DNA from: Progne subis subis
Taxonomy: Eukaryota; Chordata; Aves; Passeriformes; Hirundinidae
Length of the DNA stretch: 64,000 bases
Assembly: GCA_022316685.1 (NCBI GenBank)
Contig: JAKJHU010000036.1
Coordinates: 5,498,036 to 5,562,035 of the forward strand
Reading direction: 5' to 3'
Part shown: positions 49,659-59,761 of the stretch, one piece after another
Layout of the letters: each line of letters begins with the position of its first letter
Numbering within the stretch: the first letter of the stretch is position 1
Notes under the pieces: model-generated
What the model was told of the DNA's origin: nothing
Seen by the model: only the letters and a program-made list of their open reading frames with translations
Databases searched by the model: none
Made by a program: the position numbers and the translations under genes

Positions 49659-50338
49659 TATAGCAGTGTCCTTTCACGCCTGGCAGGCGTGCAGGCTAGC
49701 TCAGTTCTGCACTGCCACAGCGAGGATCGGTCGGGGTTACAAGCAGGGTGAGTAACCTCCTCCCGGTGGGTTTTTGGTTCCCCACACCAGCGAGTGGATC
49801 TGATGGAGTTGCGACTGCAGTGACGGAAAAAGAGTCATCTCTCTTTAGGCAGGGTAGAAGGTAGTTTATTAAGGGGAGTCCGGCAAGGAGCTCCACCTCA
49901 GACCACTGCTGCCCAGAGAGAGCAGAGATCAAAGCTTGACAGCCACTTATAAATGGGGGAGGGCTGACAATGGGTCAGCCAACCAGGGAACACGGGGGTG
50001 GTAACAGGGGTGTCAACTTCTGAACCATTGACAAATCACAGAAGGGTAGGAGGGGATTCCCCAGGCACCAGCCTATCACTCGACGCCTCTCCTGGATCTT
50101 TCCAGAATCCAGGGAAGGGTCTTGAAGTGACAGACATGGCGACTACGAGGAGAGGGGGGGATTGACAGGGACAGGTGCAGGGAAGGAATGATTGGCACAA
50201 AACGTCTACTTATACAACTAACTCATAAGGGGGAAATCTATTACAAAACACAGGGGGGTACAGTGGACTAAACCATTACAAAAATAACTTAAAAATCTTA
50301 CAAAAATAACTTAATAAAACCACTCTCACACCACTACA
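49659..50338 (-). mobile_element. solo LTR, provirus A lineage, inserted in CR1
   Basis: This 680-bp LTR has an exact 6-bp duplication ACCCCT (49653-49658 and 50339-50344). On the minus strand it starts TGTAGTGGTGTGAGAG, like provirus A, and ends GCTATA, where the usual TACA has changed to TATA. TATA box TTTATAAG (plus about 49,947-49,953) and AATAAA (plus-strand TTTATT, 49865-49870) are present. Confidence 0.9.
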
Positions 50339-50344
50339 ACCCCT

Positions 50345-52124
50345 GAGCGTGTTTCTTACCCATTTTTCAGTGTGTTTATCCAGATGAATACTGGACATTT
50401 TGTCCAGAAGGGTCTTGTGAGAGAAATTATGAGGAAGCAATCTTTGCAGAAGTAAATCAGCAGTATATATTGTTTAACTTAATTTTGTCTGTAGGTACTT
50501 TAAACAAATTGAAAAACAGATGACTGCAGAAGTTGAATTAAAAACCCAAAATGTTTCTTTCCCAAAAAGTCTTCTCTTGATTTATATGAGCAAGAATCTG
50601 TAGGGACCAGCTAAAACCCCAGGCATCAGATGGCACATTGCAGTGAGGTTCAAGGAGAGTTTCTGTGTCACTTGACAACTGCTGTGTATTTAATCTTTAT
50701 GTAGTGGTTAAAGCCTGGATGTTTTGTTTTGTTTTGTTTTGATTGTTTTGTTTTGTTTACCCTGGGCTCATCTTCTTGGTGATATACCAGACAAGCAGGT
50801 ATGACAAATTTCTCTCATGGTCTTCCTAGTAATCTAGGTAAAGGATACTGGTTGGTCATCAACTTAAAATATATCATTACAAAGAAGTATTGCAAAATGG
50901 TTTTTTACTACAAAATTTGAGTGACTTCATGCATAACCTATCCTACTCATAACTCATGCTGCCAGAAAATCCGCTATTTACTCACCTGTTACTTTCTGTA
51001 CATATCATATGTTTGAAAAGGGACTTGAGAAATCTAGTCATATGGCCAGCAGTGAAATTATGTTAATGATCTGAAGTAAAAGTGATTTCTTACTCTGGTA
51101 TGAACAGGATGAATAAACCTTGCATTTCTTTGAATGCAAGTGGTTTCTCTAAGGGGAACTTAACTTACTAAACAAAAAAATAACTATCTGAAAACCACTA
51201 TTTCCAGCCTTAACAAGGGGATTGTTCATATAGGACATTTATTTTGCTGACATATATTCTTTTAGTCTCCTGGAACACACAGTTACTTTTTAAAAACATT
51301 GTACAACATAGTAGGCAGCAACAGGCATAAATCAACAGGAATTGCTCAGTATTTGTCTAAAGTATTCCAAAGCCAGTTATTCTTCATTAATTACTTGAGC
51401 TAATGTTTGAACATCAGCCTTATAATCTGCCAAAGCCACATATTGCATTTTAACCCTTTGAAGTTTTATGAGAAATGAAAAATAGAATCCAACTTTTGAC
51501 TTTTAAGCCTGACTAGTTCTTTGAAATATATGATGTTGTCACTAAAAAGTCAAAATCTGACAAAAGTTAACAGACATACAGATATCTGAAACAGCTAGAG
51601 AAACTCAGACTCCAGTGCTTCCTAACATACAGCAAATTTTGAGGTTTTAAAAGCGATTGAATTAAATATATTTGTTGAGAATTCAACAGAAAGAACTCTG
51701 GTAGCTGGGTTATTTGGAATTTCCTTCTACTGAACCATGTATTTCTTAATAAAATAGTTTTTTTGCTTGAGAAAGAAGTTCTATAACTAAGGTCTGTCTA
51801 CTTTTAAGACTTTCATAATTTCACATATCCAAAATGTACAAAAGGTTTTCACATCCTAAGGAATATACATTTCAATGGGATGCAATGCAATTTAATACTA
51901 ATTAATAACTGTTCAGCTTGTAGCTCTTATGGAAGAAAAAATGGGCAAATCTAAATATGCAGGCAAAGGAATAAGAAATTCCACACAGTAAATACAAACA
52001 CTTTTGCAGAGAAGTATCATGGAGAAAACTCTTGAAAGAACCAGAATATTCAACATAAATCCCATTGCTTACTACATGAGCAAGGCTTTCAGTTATAAGC
52101 AATTATATTGTACCAGTTCCCTAT
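50345..52124. other. AT-rich stretch with no recognised gene
   Basis: A short TTTTG-rich patch lies at 50,722-50,758. No coding, RNA or transposon signal was recognised. Confidence 0.5.
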
Positions 52125-52710
52125 ATAGGCCAGTGAGGGACACCATTTATTATGGATATCCATTTGGATATTGAGCCATTGACTGCTCCTCTTTGGATAT
52201 GATTATCCAGACAATTTATTATCCAATGAATAGTCCATCCATCAAACCCATATCCCTCCAATTTAGAAACTCAAATGTTGTGTGGGAATCATGTCAAAGG
52301 CCTTGCAGAAATCAAGGTAGATGACATTAGTTGCTTAATGACCAATGCAGTCACTGTATCACAGAAGAATGATCAGATTAGTCAGGTACAATTTGCCTTT
52401 TTTGAAGCCATGTTGGCTATTCTTATTCACTGTCCTGTCCCACCCGTGCTTTAACATACTTCCAGGAGGATCTTTTCCATGCTCTTATCAGGCAAAGAGG
52501 TGAATCTGACTGGTCAGTAGTATTCAGGGTCCTCCTTTCTTCTCTTTTTAAAAATGGGCATGATATTTATTTTTCCAGTCACTGGTGACTTTCCTGACTA
52601 CTGTTTTTAATACAGCCTCATTTCTTGAATGGTGGGCAGCAAAACAACTACATCAGCCAGTTCCCTCAAGACCTTGAAATACATCTCGCCAGATCTTATG
52701 GACTTGTGCA
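52125..52710 (-). mobile_element. CR1 LINE fragment hosting provirus A (left part)
   Basis: Antisense CR1 ORF2 landmarks include CCTTGCAGAAATCAAGGTAG (YLDF-type RT motif, about 52,300), GAAGCCATGTTGGCTATTC (about 52,405) and TCCAGGAGGATCTTTTCC (about 52,462). It is interrupted by provirus A at the sequence GACTTGTGCA and resumes at 60,528. Confidence 0.88.
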
Positions 52711-53455
52711 TGTATCTGGTTTTTTCCCCGCTCCGGGCGGGAGAGGACCTCTGGCTAGCTCGGTCAACACAGATACAGATGTTTCCAGTTCGTTTCGGCT
52801 TCGGCTTAGCAGTTGGACCCCGTATGTTGAGACAGTCAACAGCAGCAGAAGAGAAAAGGCTGGCTCTCAGCTTAGCAGGTTAAAAGATGTTTATTAGCTC
52901 CAGAGTTGAGAAGCAGAGAGCTCCGAGCTCAGAGGCGAGAGCTCAGAGGCTGGGAGCTGAGCAGCTGAGAGCGAGGTAGCTGAGCGAGCTGCTCGGAGAG
53001 CTGCTGGGAGAGAGCTGCTTAGAGAGCTGCTGGGAGAGAGCTGCTTAGAGAGAGTTCGAATCTCCCTCCTCTACCTTATAAGCGGGGGAGGGGTTCCAGG
53101 GAGGATACAACAAGACAACAAATCAGGGGATCCAGGGGGTAACAAGGTGTGCCCACCCCCAAGCCTCGGACCAACCACCTCCAGAGGAAAAGAATTCCCC
53201 CAGGCTACCTGTCCACCCGAAGCCCTCTTCCTGAGGTTTCGCAATCTGGGAGGGACCCCTGGAGTGATAGACAGGCTGCCCCAGAGTGAGGGGGGGCAGA
53301 GGGATGTTACATGCCATGTGAGGAGTGGGATGATTGACACAAAACACCTTATTATAAAGACGACACAAAAGGGATACAAAATTGGGGATACAGTGAAATG
53401 AACCATAACATAAACTTCTTACAAAAACCTAATAAAACAGTTCTGCACCACTACA
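52711..53455 (-). repeat. provirus A 3' LTR
   Basis: 745 bp, minus strand TGTAGTGGTGCAG to CAGATACA. It reads the same as 59783-60527. A 26-nt unit containing GAGCTGCTGGGAGAGAGC is tandemly repeated within the transcribed part (about 52,985-53,052). Confidence 0.97.
52892..52897 (-). terminator. provirus A polyadenylation signal
   Basis: AATAAA on the minus strand in the 3' LTR, about 180 bp downstream of the LTR TATA box. That spacing defines a short R region. The identical signal is present in the 5' LTR at 59964-59969. Confidence 0.85.
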
Positions 53456-53469
53456 TCTCCCCCTTTTTT
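53456..53469 (-). other. provirus A polypurine tract
   Basis: Minus strand AAAAAAGGGGGAGA directly before the TG of the 3' LTR. Confidence 0.9.
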
Positions 53470-53472
53470 GTT

Positions 53473-54078
53473 TTAATAACAGGAGGAGGGCTGGAATGGA
53501 GGAGGATGATATTCAAAGTCCGGGTAACTCTCAGTGAGCCACTCTGGCTGAGTGGGCCACTCCATCTGAGGTTCTTCTTCTGGGTGTCTCCTGTCTTCTG
53601 GGTTTTCCTCCAGTTCCATGTTTTCCTCCCATCCAGGCATGGATGATACAGCAACTTGGTTCACAGAGGGGGCATGTGTGGTGCTAGAAATTAATCTACC
53701 TAACATTTTTTTGACGATACCAAATCCAATTAAAATTAACAGAATAACAAACAAAAACAACAAAACTGATTTCAAAATTGAACCCACCCAGCCCGAAATT
53801 CCCCAGTCCCCAAACAATCCTTTCAGCCAGTCACCAGTCTCTCTCTTGATGTCATTCACCATGTCTCGGATGTTCTGGATAGCTTTGTGGCCTGCCCCAT
53901 TGCCCTGGTGGCTTTGGGCTGGGGCACCAACCATCTGGAGACAGGTGCAGTGAGACTGGCAAGCAGGAGGATGCTGAGGAGCAGGTGGAATTTCCTCAGC
54001 ACTGGGGACTGGCGCTGGACAGGCTCTGTCAGAACTAAAAGAACTAAAACAAACAATCAGCATTCGAGCAGGGGTCAT
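53473..54078 (-). pseudogene. env: env remnant: leader end joined to transmembrane tail
   Basis: A 201-codon frame starts at ATG 54078 and overlaps the end of the integrase frame by about 35 nt, as env normally does. A hydrophobic segment lies at about residues 101-121 (LKSVLLFLFVILLILIGFG), preceded by an amphipathic GDWLKGLFGDWGISGW stretch typical of the membrane-proximal part of retroviral TM subunits. It is followed by an acidic, Pro-rich cytoplasmic tail. Retroviral env is usually 450-600 codons. Here no surface subunit, furin site, fusion peptide or CX6CC motif is seen, so most of env is deleted. The first 60 residues are Cys/Pro-rich and of uncertain origin. No entry function is expected. 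Confidence 0.8.
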
Positions 54079-55147
54079 TTAGGAAAGCGAAACCATCCTG
54101 GGAAAAATCTTCCCTCCTTTTCCTCCTAAAAGCTGCCTGAGTAACCTGTGGCAGTTTCTTTTTCTCCTCTGAGACCTTCGGGACATAGGGCCTCACCCAT
54201 TTTGATGGTAACCATCTCGGCCCCGTGGGGGTGGACACGCAAGCGTACCCACGGCCCCACGTGACCAAATCATGAGGTCCCTCTGTCCTTCCAGTTTCAG
54301 GGTCCCGGACCATGACTGGCGGCCTCTCTTTGATGTTTAGCTGAGGGTTTGCTCCGAAATGACGAACGATCGGAGGGTTTAAAAACTCAAAGGTGCTGTT
54401 TAAAAAATTCAGTGTGAATAGAGCCCTGGCCAATCGGGTATGTGGTGTTTCTGTTTTCAACACTGGTTGTTGTTGGTTGAGGACCCTTTTGATTTCCCTG
54501 TGGGTCCTCTCTACCACTGCTTGGCCTGTCGGGGAATGAGGGATGCCTGTTTTATGACCCACTCCCCATTGTTGCAGGAAGCTGCAGAATTCCTTGGAAC
54601 GGTACGCTGGGCCATTATCAGTTTTTAATTCTTTTGGGATGCCCATGAAGGAGAAAGCCTGGATGAGGTGTTTAATTGCATCCGAGGTCTTCTCCCCTGT
54701 GTGGGCGGAAGCGAAAACTGCACCGGAGAAAGTGTCCACCGACACGTGCACATATTTAGATCGGCCGAATTGGGGGATATGTGTCACGTCAGTCTGCCAC
54801 AGCTCACAGCTGTTCAGACCTCTGGGGTTCACTCCCGCACTTAAGGTGGGGAGTGCATGCTGGTTACAGGAGGGACACGTAGCCACAATTGCCTTAGCCT
54901 GTTCCCGGGTGATGTGAAACCGGCGAACAAGGCCAGGTGCGTTCTGATGGTGAAGCTGATGGCTGAGCTTTGCCTGCTCAAAAATGCTTGGCAATGGGGC
55001 CATCGCTGCAGGAGCAGCAAGAGCATCAGCCCTTCTGTTCCCCTCAGCTATGAAACCTGGCAAATCGGTGTGTGATCTCGTATGCATCACAAAAAAATGG
55101 CTGCTCTCTGTGGGAGACAAGCTTAACAAGCTTAGAAAGCAGCTCAA
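54044..55147 (-). pseudogene. pol: provirus A integrase (pol 3' part, separate frame)
   Basis: Integrase inserts proviral DNA into the host genome. In the 367-codon frame, the RNase H tail resumes at about residue 20 (VMHTRSHTDLPGF). A zinc-binding HHCC site follows (H63/H67, C91, C94 in TCPSC). The catalytic triad is D120 (WQTDVTH), D177 (LKTDNGPAY) and E213 (VVERTHREIK), with 35 residues between the second and third, as in DD35E integrases. A C-terminal GPHDLVTWGRGYACVSTP block matches the remnant in provirus B. Its frame differs by one nucleotide from the RT/RNase H frame. The change lies at a run of seven A (plus strand, 55091-55097). Upstream codons 1-19 of this frame are not pol-like. 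Confidence 0.93.
54097..54100 (-). promoter_or_regulatory. candidate splice acceptor for env-type mRNA
   Basis: The minus strand shows AGATTTTTCCCAG then GATGG, a pyrimidine tract with CAG just upstream of the env ATG. This is a motif-level call only. Confidence 0.4.
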
Positions 55148-57665
55148 ACAGTGCTGTGTTAGACACTTCCTGCAGTATTGCCTGATCTGCCCTCGATACC
55201 ACCCCCGCTACATAAGCGGAGTCCGTTACTAAATTGAAGGGTTCGGGGAACCTTTCAAAAGCTCTGACAACAGCGGCCAACTCAGCAACCTGAGGTGATC
55301 CCTCCACCTCGGCAACATCTGCCTCCCACTGCTGAGTCTGAGGGTCCTTCCAAGTCATAACTGACTTGTGGGACCTTCCGGACGCGTCCGTGAAAACTGT
55401 CAGGGCCTCTAAAGGCCTCCTGCTCCGAACATCTTTCAAATTCAGTGTGAATTTGGCATCCTGATTAAAAATTTTGTGGGCTGGCCGATGAATTGAGATT
55501 TGCCCAGTGAAGGAATCTAGAGCAAACTGCAGTGCTTCGTTTTCCTGAAGCAGGTGTTCTAACATTGCCTTTGTAATTTGGCCCGATCTTAATCTAATTG
55601 GAATGTGAATGCATTCAAAATCACAGCCGGCCAATTCCCTGATCCGGACTCTGGCTTTTCGGATCAGTTCAGCCACCAGTTCCTGTGGACGTGTCATTCT
55701 CTTGGACCTTTGATGGCTGAGAAAGACCCATTCTATGATTAGAAGCGGGTCCTCTCTGCCCTGGTCCTTTTTGATGTTATTTCTCCATTGGAAAATGACT
55801 CCATGTAGGTGTGGCAATTTCCCCATTATTATGAATTTGAAAGGCAGGTCCGGATCACACCGGTGGGCCTGCCGAGTGGACATGAGATGCTGTACCTTTT
55901 CCAGTGCCTCCTTCGCTTCCGGGGTTAGTTCCCTGGGAGAACTCAGCTCCTCTCCCCCTTTTAATAAATTGAAAAGAGGGGCTAGGTCCTCGGTTGTGAG
56001 GCCTAGCCAGGGTCTCACCCAATTCAATGCCCCACACAGCTGATGGACATCTGCAAGGGTCTGAATTCTGGCCTTGATTTCTAATTTCTGCGGCACAATG
56101 GTCCGCTTGCCAATTTCCAGCCCAAGGTACCTCCAAGGTGGCATCCTTTGAACTTTGTCTTCCTGCAGCTCGAACCCTGCAACAACCAATGCATTAATTG
56201 TCAGGTCAAGCGCGTGTGACAAGACATCATCGGTGGGGGCACACACAAGCACATCATCCATATAGTGATGGATGATTGCTTTCTCTGCGGCTACGCGGAC
56301 CGGGGACAGCAAGGAAGCCACATACCACTGGCAGATGATAGGTGACACCTTCATCCCTTGGGGTAAAACCCTCCAATGGTAGCGTTTCCTCGGGGCCTCT
56401 CGGTTAATGGTGGGAACCGAGAATGCAAAACGTGGTGCGTCGTCAGGGTGTAGGGGAATATGGAAGAAACAATCTTTTATATCTATAACAGCCAATTTCC
56501 AATTTTGTGGGAGCATGGTCGGGGTAGGCATCCCAGGTTGAAGAGAGCCCATGTCTTCTATCACGTTGTTAATTTGTCTGAGATCCTGGAGGAGTCTCAA
56601 CTTGTCTTTCCCCGGCTTCTGGATAACGAAAACCGGCGAATTCCAAGGGCTGGTGGTCTCTACAATGTGACCCTTAGCTAACTGCTCCTCCACGAGCTCT
56701 TCGAGCGCCTTCAATTTCTGTTTTGAAAGCGGCCACTGTTCCACCCACACTGGCGAATCTGTTTTCCAATTCAGCTTGTGGGTAGGGCGCTCCTCAGCGA
56801 CCGCTGCCCAAAAATCCTGTGGGGGGTCTGGGATGTCAATCGTGACTCCCCACTGGGCCATCAGGTCTCTCCCCAACAAGGGTTCCCTATAATTTAAAAC
56901 AAAAGGGCGTAAACTGGCCAGTTGCCCTTTTGGCCCCTTAATTTGCACCACACTCTTTGATTGTTTGGCCAATTGCATTCCCCCTATTCCTTGCACGTGT
57001 CCTGCCACGTTTTCCAAGGCCCAACGTGACGGCCAGTGCTTAGCTGGAATTACAGTAACGTTCGCGCCCGTGTCTAGGAGGCCTGTGATGTTAATGGCCT
57101 CATCACCCACCTGTAATTCACATCCCACCTGGGGTTTCACTTCTGTGATGCTGTGCACAGGACAAGCTGTTGGTATGTTATCTTCTTCAAGTCGTTCCCA
57201 GGTGGGTATGATCTGGGCAACTATCTGCCCTTTAGGTAGGAATGTTGGTGGGTGAGTGCAGCGTAGCCAGAGAACGAAATTTCCAGGATTGTTATCAAGT
57301 GTTCCTGGAAGAATTTTGATCTCTTTTGGGGTGTGTTTGCAGTCCCCCACAACGATGAGCTTACCTTTGACCCTTGGCCAGGTACCCTGCTCACTGTTGT
57401 CAACTGACACAAAATTCCAGTCGTCGTCTTTCAGGTGCAAACCCTCCGTGAGCTGCAACCTGTAGGGGGTATATTTAGAATTGGTTGTCAAAATCGGTTG
57501 TGCCATGTCATGATCCGTGTAAGTAATTTCCAGTGTGTTATTTTTGCTGCCACCCTGAATGGGGCAATGCAGCTTCTCCTTTTTCCCTTGGCTCCCTTTC
57601 CCCTCCCCTCCTGCCCGGTCCACCCCATTTTTTTCCTCACGCAGGGTGGACCTGCGCTCTTTCAC
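55044..57665 (-). CDS. pol: provirus A protease-RT-RNase H frame with dUTPase-like N-terminal region
   Basis: 873 codons, uninterrupted. Residues about 45-155 resemble a degenerate dUTPase-like segment (FLPKGQIVAQIIP at 142-154), without a clear full set of dUTPase motifs. An aspartic protease follows (LLDTGANVTVI, catalytic DTG at 198-200; GIGG; LLGRDLMAQWG). RT spans about 300-560, with D395 in VIDIKDC, LPQGM at 434-438 and YMDD at 468-471. RNase H carries D760 (FTDASG), E795 (VAELAAV) and D815 (TDSAY). Protease and RT share one frame, so the separate pro/pol shift of exogenous betaretroviruses is absent. The first listed codon is GTG; no initiator is expected because expression would come from gag by frame change. 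The 3' end runs out of frame before integrase. Confidence 0.93.
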   Translation of the reverse strand: MKERRSTLREEKNGVDRAGGEGKGSQGKKEKLHCPIQGGSKNNTLEITYTDHDMAQPILTTNSKYTPYRLQLTEGLHLKDDDWNFVSVDNSEQGTWPRVKGKLIVVGDCKHTPKEIKILPGTLDNNPGNFVLWLRCTHPPTFLPKGQIVAQIIPTWERLEEDNIPTACPVHSITEVKPQVGCELQVGDEAINITGLLDTGANVTVIPAKHWPSRWALENVAGHVQGIGGMQLAKQSKSVVQIKGPKGQLASLRPFVLNYREPLLGRDLMAQWGVTIDIPDPPQDFWAAVAEERPTHKLNWKTDSPVWVEQWPLSKQKLKALEELVEEQLAKGHIVETTSPWNSPVFVIQKPGKDKLRLLQDLRQINNVIEDMGSLQPGMPTPTMLPQNWKLAVIDIKDCFFHIPLHPDDAPRFAFSVPTINREAPRKRYHWRVLPQGMKVSPIICQWYVASLLSPVRVAAEKAIIHHYMDDVLVCAPTDDVLSHALDLTINALVVAGFELQEDKVQRMPPWRYLGLEIGKRTIVPQKLEIKARIQTLADVHQLCGALNWVRPWLGLTTEDLAPLFNLLKGGEELSSPRELTPEAKEALEKVQHLMSTRQAHRCDPDLPFKFIIMGKLPHLHGVIFQWRNNIKKDQGREDPLLIIEWVFLSHQRSKRMTRPQELVAELIRKARVRIRELAGCDFECIHIPIRLRSGQITKAMLEHLLQENEALQFALDSFTGQISIHRPAHKIFNQDAKFTLNLKDVRSRRPLEALTVFTDASGRSHKSVMTWKDPQTQQWEADVAEVEGSPQVAELAAVVRAFERFPEPFNLVTDSAYVAGVVSRADQAILQEVSNTALFELLSKLVKLVSHREQPFFCDAYEITHRFARFHS

Positions 57666-59279
57666 CAGTTTTTTTGTGAGGGTTTAAACCCTCTCCCTTT
57701 TTCCCCTTCCCCTCCCCCTTTTTGTTTTTGAGGTCCTCTAATTCTTTCTTGAGGGGGCATTTGGAAACCCAATGCCCCAAATTCCCGCACAAAAAACACT
57801 TCTGGGAGCTCTGAGCAGAAGGCTTCTTCGCGGTGTTCGGTGTTTTTCGGGAATCTTCCGCTTCCAGGGCTGCAACTTGATGAGGTTTGGGCCGCGGACC
57901 TGTAGAACTCATTAAAGGAACTTTTACCTGACATACCTGAAGCATGTCTGGTAAGGTTGGTTTGGGGTTTAGGGGTAAACTTAAAATTGCAGCACGACAT
58001 AAATCATTTGCATTTGAAAACGCAATCTCTGTTAAAATGTGTTCCCGAGCCATCTCATTTTTGACCTGAGCTTCAATAGCTCGGGACAGTCTGCCTACAA
58101 AATCTGTGAAAGACTCCCTTTGGTCCTGCTTGATTTTCGAATATGAAATCGCAGGACCTTGTGTTTGCATGCTGAAGAATGCAGTCAGGGCTGTCTCTCT
58201 CACTACATGGAGGCACTGGACAGGAATGACCACTTGGTCAGTGGCTTCTGCCCACTGCCCCTCCCCAGCCAGGTGGTCTAGAGTGATGGGGTTTCCCTGA
58301 GCATCAGCTCTAGTGTTAACATTGTTGAGAAGCCCTGGTAAGGCATCCTGGAGCAGCTGTTTCCAAGCTGTGACCCATAGGATATACTCCATTGGGTTCA
58401 ACAAACAAGAAAACAGGTACTTTAAATCAGCAGGCACCACCTCCTCTGCAGAGAGATCTGCTCTGAGAAGCCCCCTGAAATATGGCCCATCTGGGCCATA
58501 TATCCTGTGAGCTTTGCAGATCTCTTTGATGGTGGCTCGGGGAAATGGATGGTACTCTGCCCTGTTGTTACCCCCGCGGGCATTGCGGAAGGTAACAGGG
58601 GCAAGGGTGGGAATGGAGCAGGAGCCGGCAGCTGCATCGGCTCCTGTTCCCTGCTCGGGCACTTCCCGGTTTGAGGGAGCTGGGACGCCCGTGCCCTGAG
58701 GCACTTGGTTGCCTGGCAACTGCGTCCCTGCAGGGGGTGCGGGGCGGGGCCGCGCCGTGCGGGCACCACGTCACCGGGGCAGGGAGGGGTGGGCGGTGCT
58801 GAGGGGGCGGGGGAGTCCCCTGCCATGCGGTCGCCGCCATCTTGGGAGCCCCAAGGGGACCACGTGTCTTCAGACCCAGTTCCCCCCCCCACAGAAAAAC
58901 GAACGCGGCATTTTTGAACGGGACACGGGGACCGGAGAAAGGAGGAGGGGGGAGGAGGAGGGGGAGAACACGTTTCTCGGCTGGGCTTTTCCTGCACTCC
59001 CTTTTGAGACTGAATTGCCGAATTTACTTTTGTTGCTATAGTAAAATACTTTGTAGCTTTTTTGTCTCCAGTTCGAATGAGCCGAATTAATTCTTTTTCT
59101 ACAGTGCCGCAGAAGTCGGCACTGCAGACTCTGTCGGGAGAAACTTGGGGAAAATGCAGATGAACCCAGCGAACAAAACTTCTTAACTCGCCGTTTGAGA
59201 TTTTCAATTTGGCCTCGTTAACAACAGAAGCATAGTTATAATACAACCTTTTCTGAGCAACCGTTAGCTTTCCACCCAT
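57637..59279 (-). pseudogene. gag: provirus A gag, split into two frames
   Basis: Gag is the structural polyprotein of the particle. Matrix begins MGGKLTVAQKRLYYNY at ATG 59279 (Gly2 as myristoylation site) and is followed by a Pro-rich linker with six consecutive Pro and a PSAP late-domain motif (residues 159-162). Capsid and nucleocapsid lie in a different frame (open to 57637 from about 58,770). It shows the major homology region (DQRESFTDFVGRLSRAIE, about residues 199-216 of that frame) and one zinc knuckle CFLCGNLGHWVSKC (308-321), then a Lys/Gly-rich tail. The frame change falls in the GC-rich tract near 58,715-58,775. The CA frame has a TGA just upstream, so the split is real in this sequence. 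Usual gag length is otherwise retained. Confidence 0.9.
57669..57675 (-). other. gag/pro overlap with A7 run
   Basis: Seven A on the minus strand lie near the 3' end of gag, just before the pro-pol frame. Pro-pol is in the +1 phase relative to gag here, not the -1 phase produced by standard retroviral slippage. The run does not sit on a canonical in-phase X XXY YYZ heptamer. It may be the frame-change site, a one-base lesion or an assembly error. Confidence 0.5.
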
Positions 59280-59472
59280 GTTTTGATACTAAGTTGCTTT
59301 TGGACCCAAACCCAGATGAAAAGCACTCCCCCCTGCTGACCCCGTTCGCTCAAAATCACAGGAGGTTTAACCCTTTAGCTGCGCAGCTATTTTTGGAGGA
59401 TTTTTTCCTCCCCAATGGCTTCCCCCTCCCTCGGGGGAACCCTAAAACCAGTAAATATGTCCCGTTGTGGGT

Positions 59473-59481
59473 ATACTTACC
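59473..59481 (-). promoter_or_regulatory. provirus A major splice donor
   Basis: The minus strand reads AACAG then GTAAGTAT, a near-perfect donor consensus. It lies in the leader between the primer-binding site and the gag ATG, where retroviral donors usually sit. Confidence 0.75.
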
Positions 59482-59761
59482 TGTTCCTGTGCCTGGGGGG
59501 TGCGTGGGTCTGGATGTTCTGCTGCAAGAAGGACTCCGGTCGGGGCCCCAAAGCTGCCCTTCTTTCCCCTGGAACTTGCCTTGTTTAAAAGTCAATTTCA
59601 CAGGGGTGCGTGACGCCCAGAGACTGTTCTTCGGGCTAAATCAGCCCCAGTCCGTTCGCAGGGTCCGCCTCGTCTCCAGTGGACCCTGCGTGGGCACCAG
59701 ACGCTCTGTCTCCGTGGAGCCGTGTCCACGTGGTCGAAGCTGCTTTTGCCGGCGTGGTCCG

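Noticed and set aside
52985..53052. CRISPR-like repeat array
   Set aside because: The repeats are short, contiguous and inside an LTR, with no spacers, in an animal genome.
58709..59041. 110-codon plus-strand frame, Arg/Gly-rich
   Set aside because: It is antisense to the Pro-rich linker of provirus A gag.
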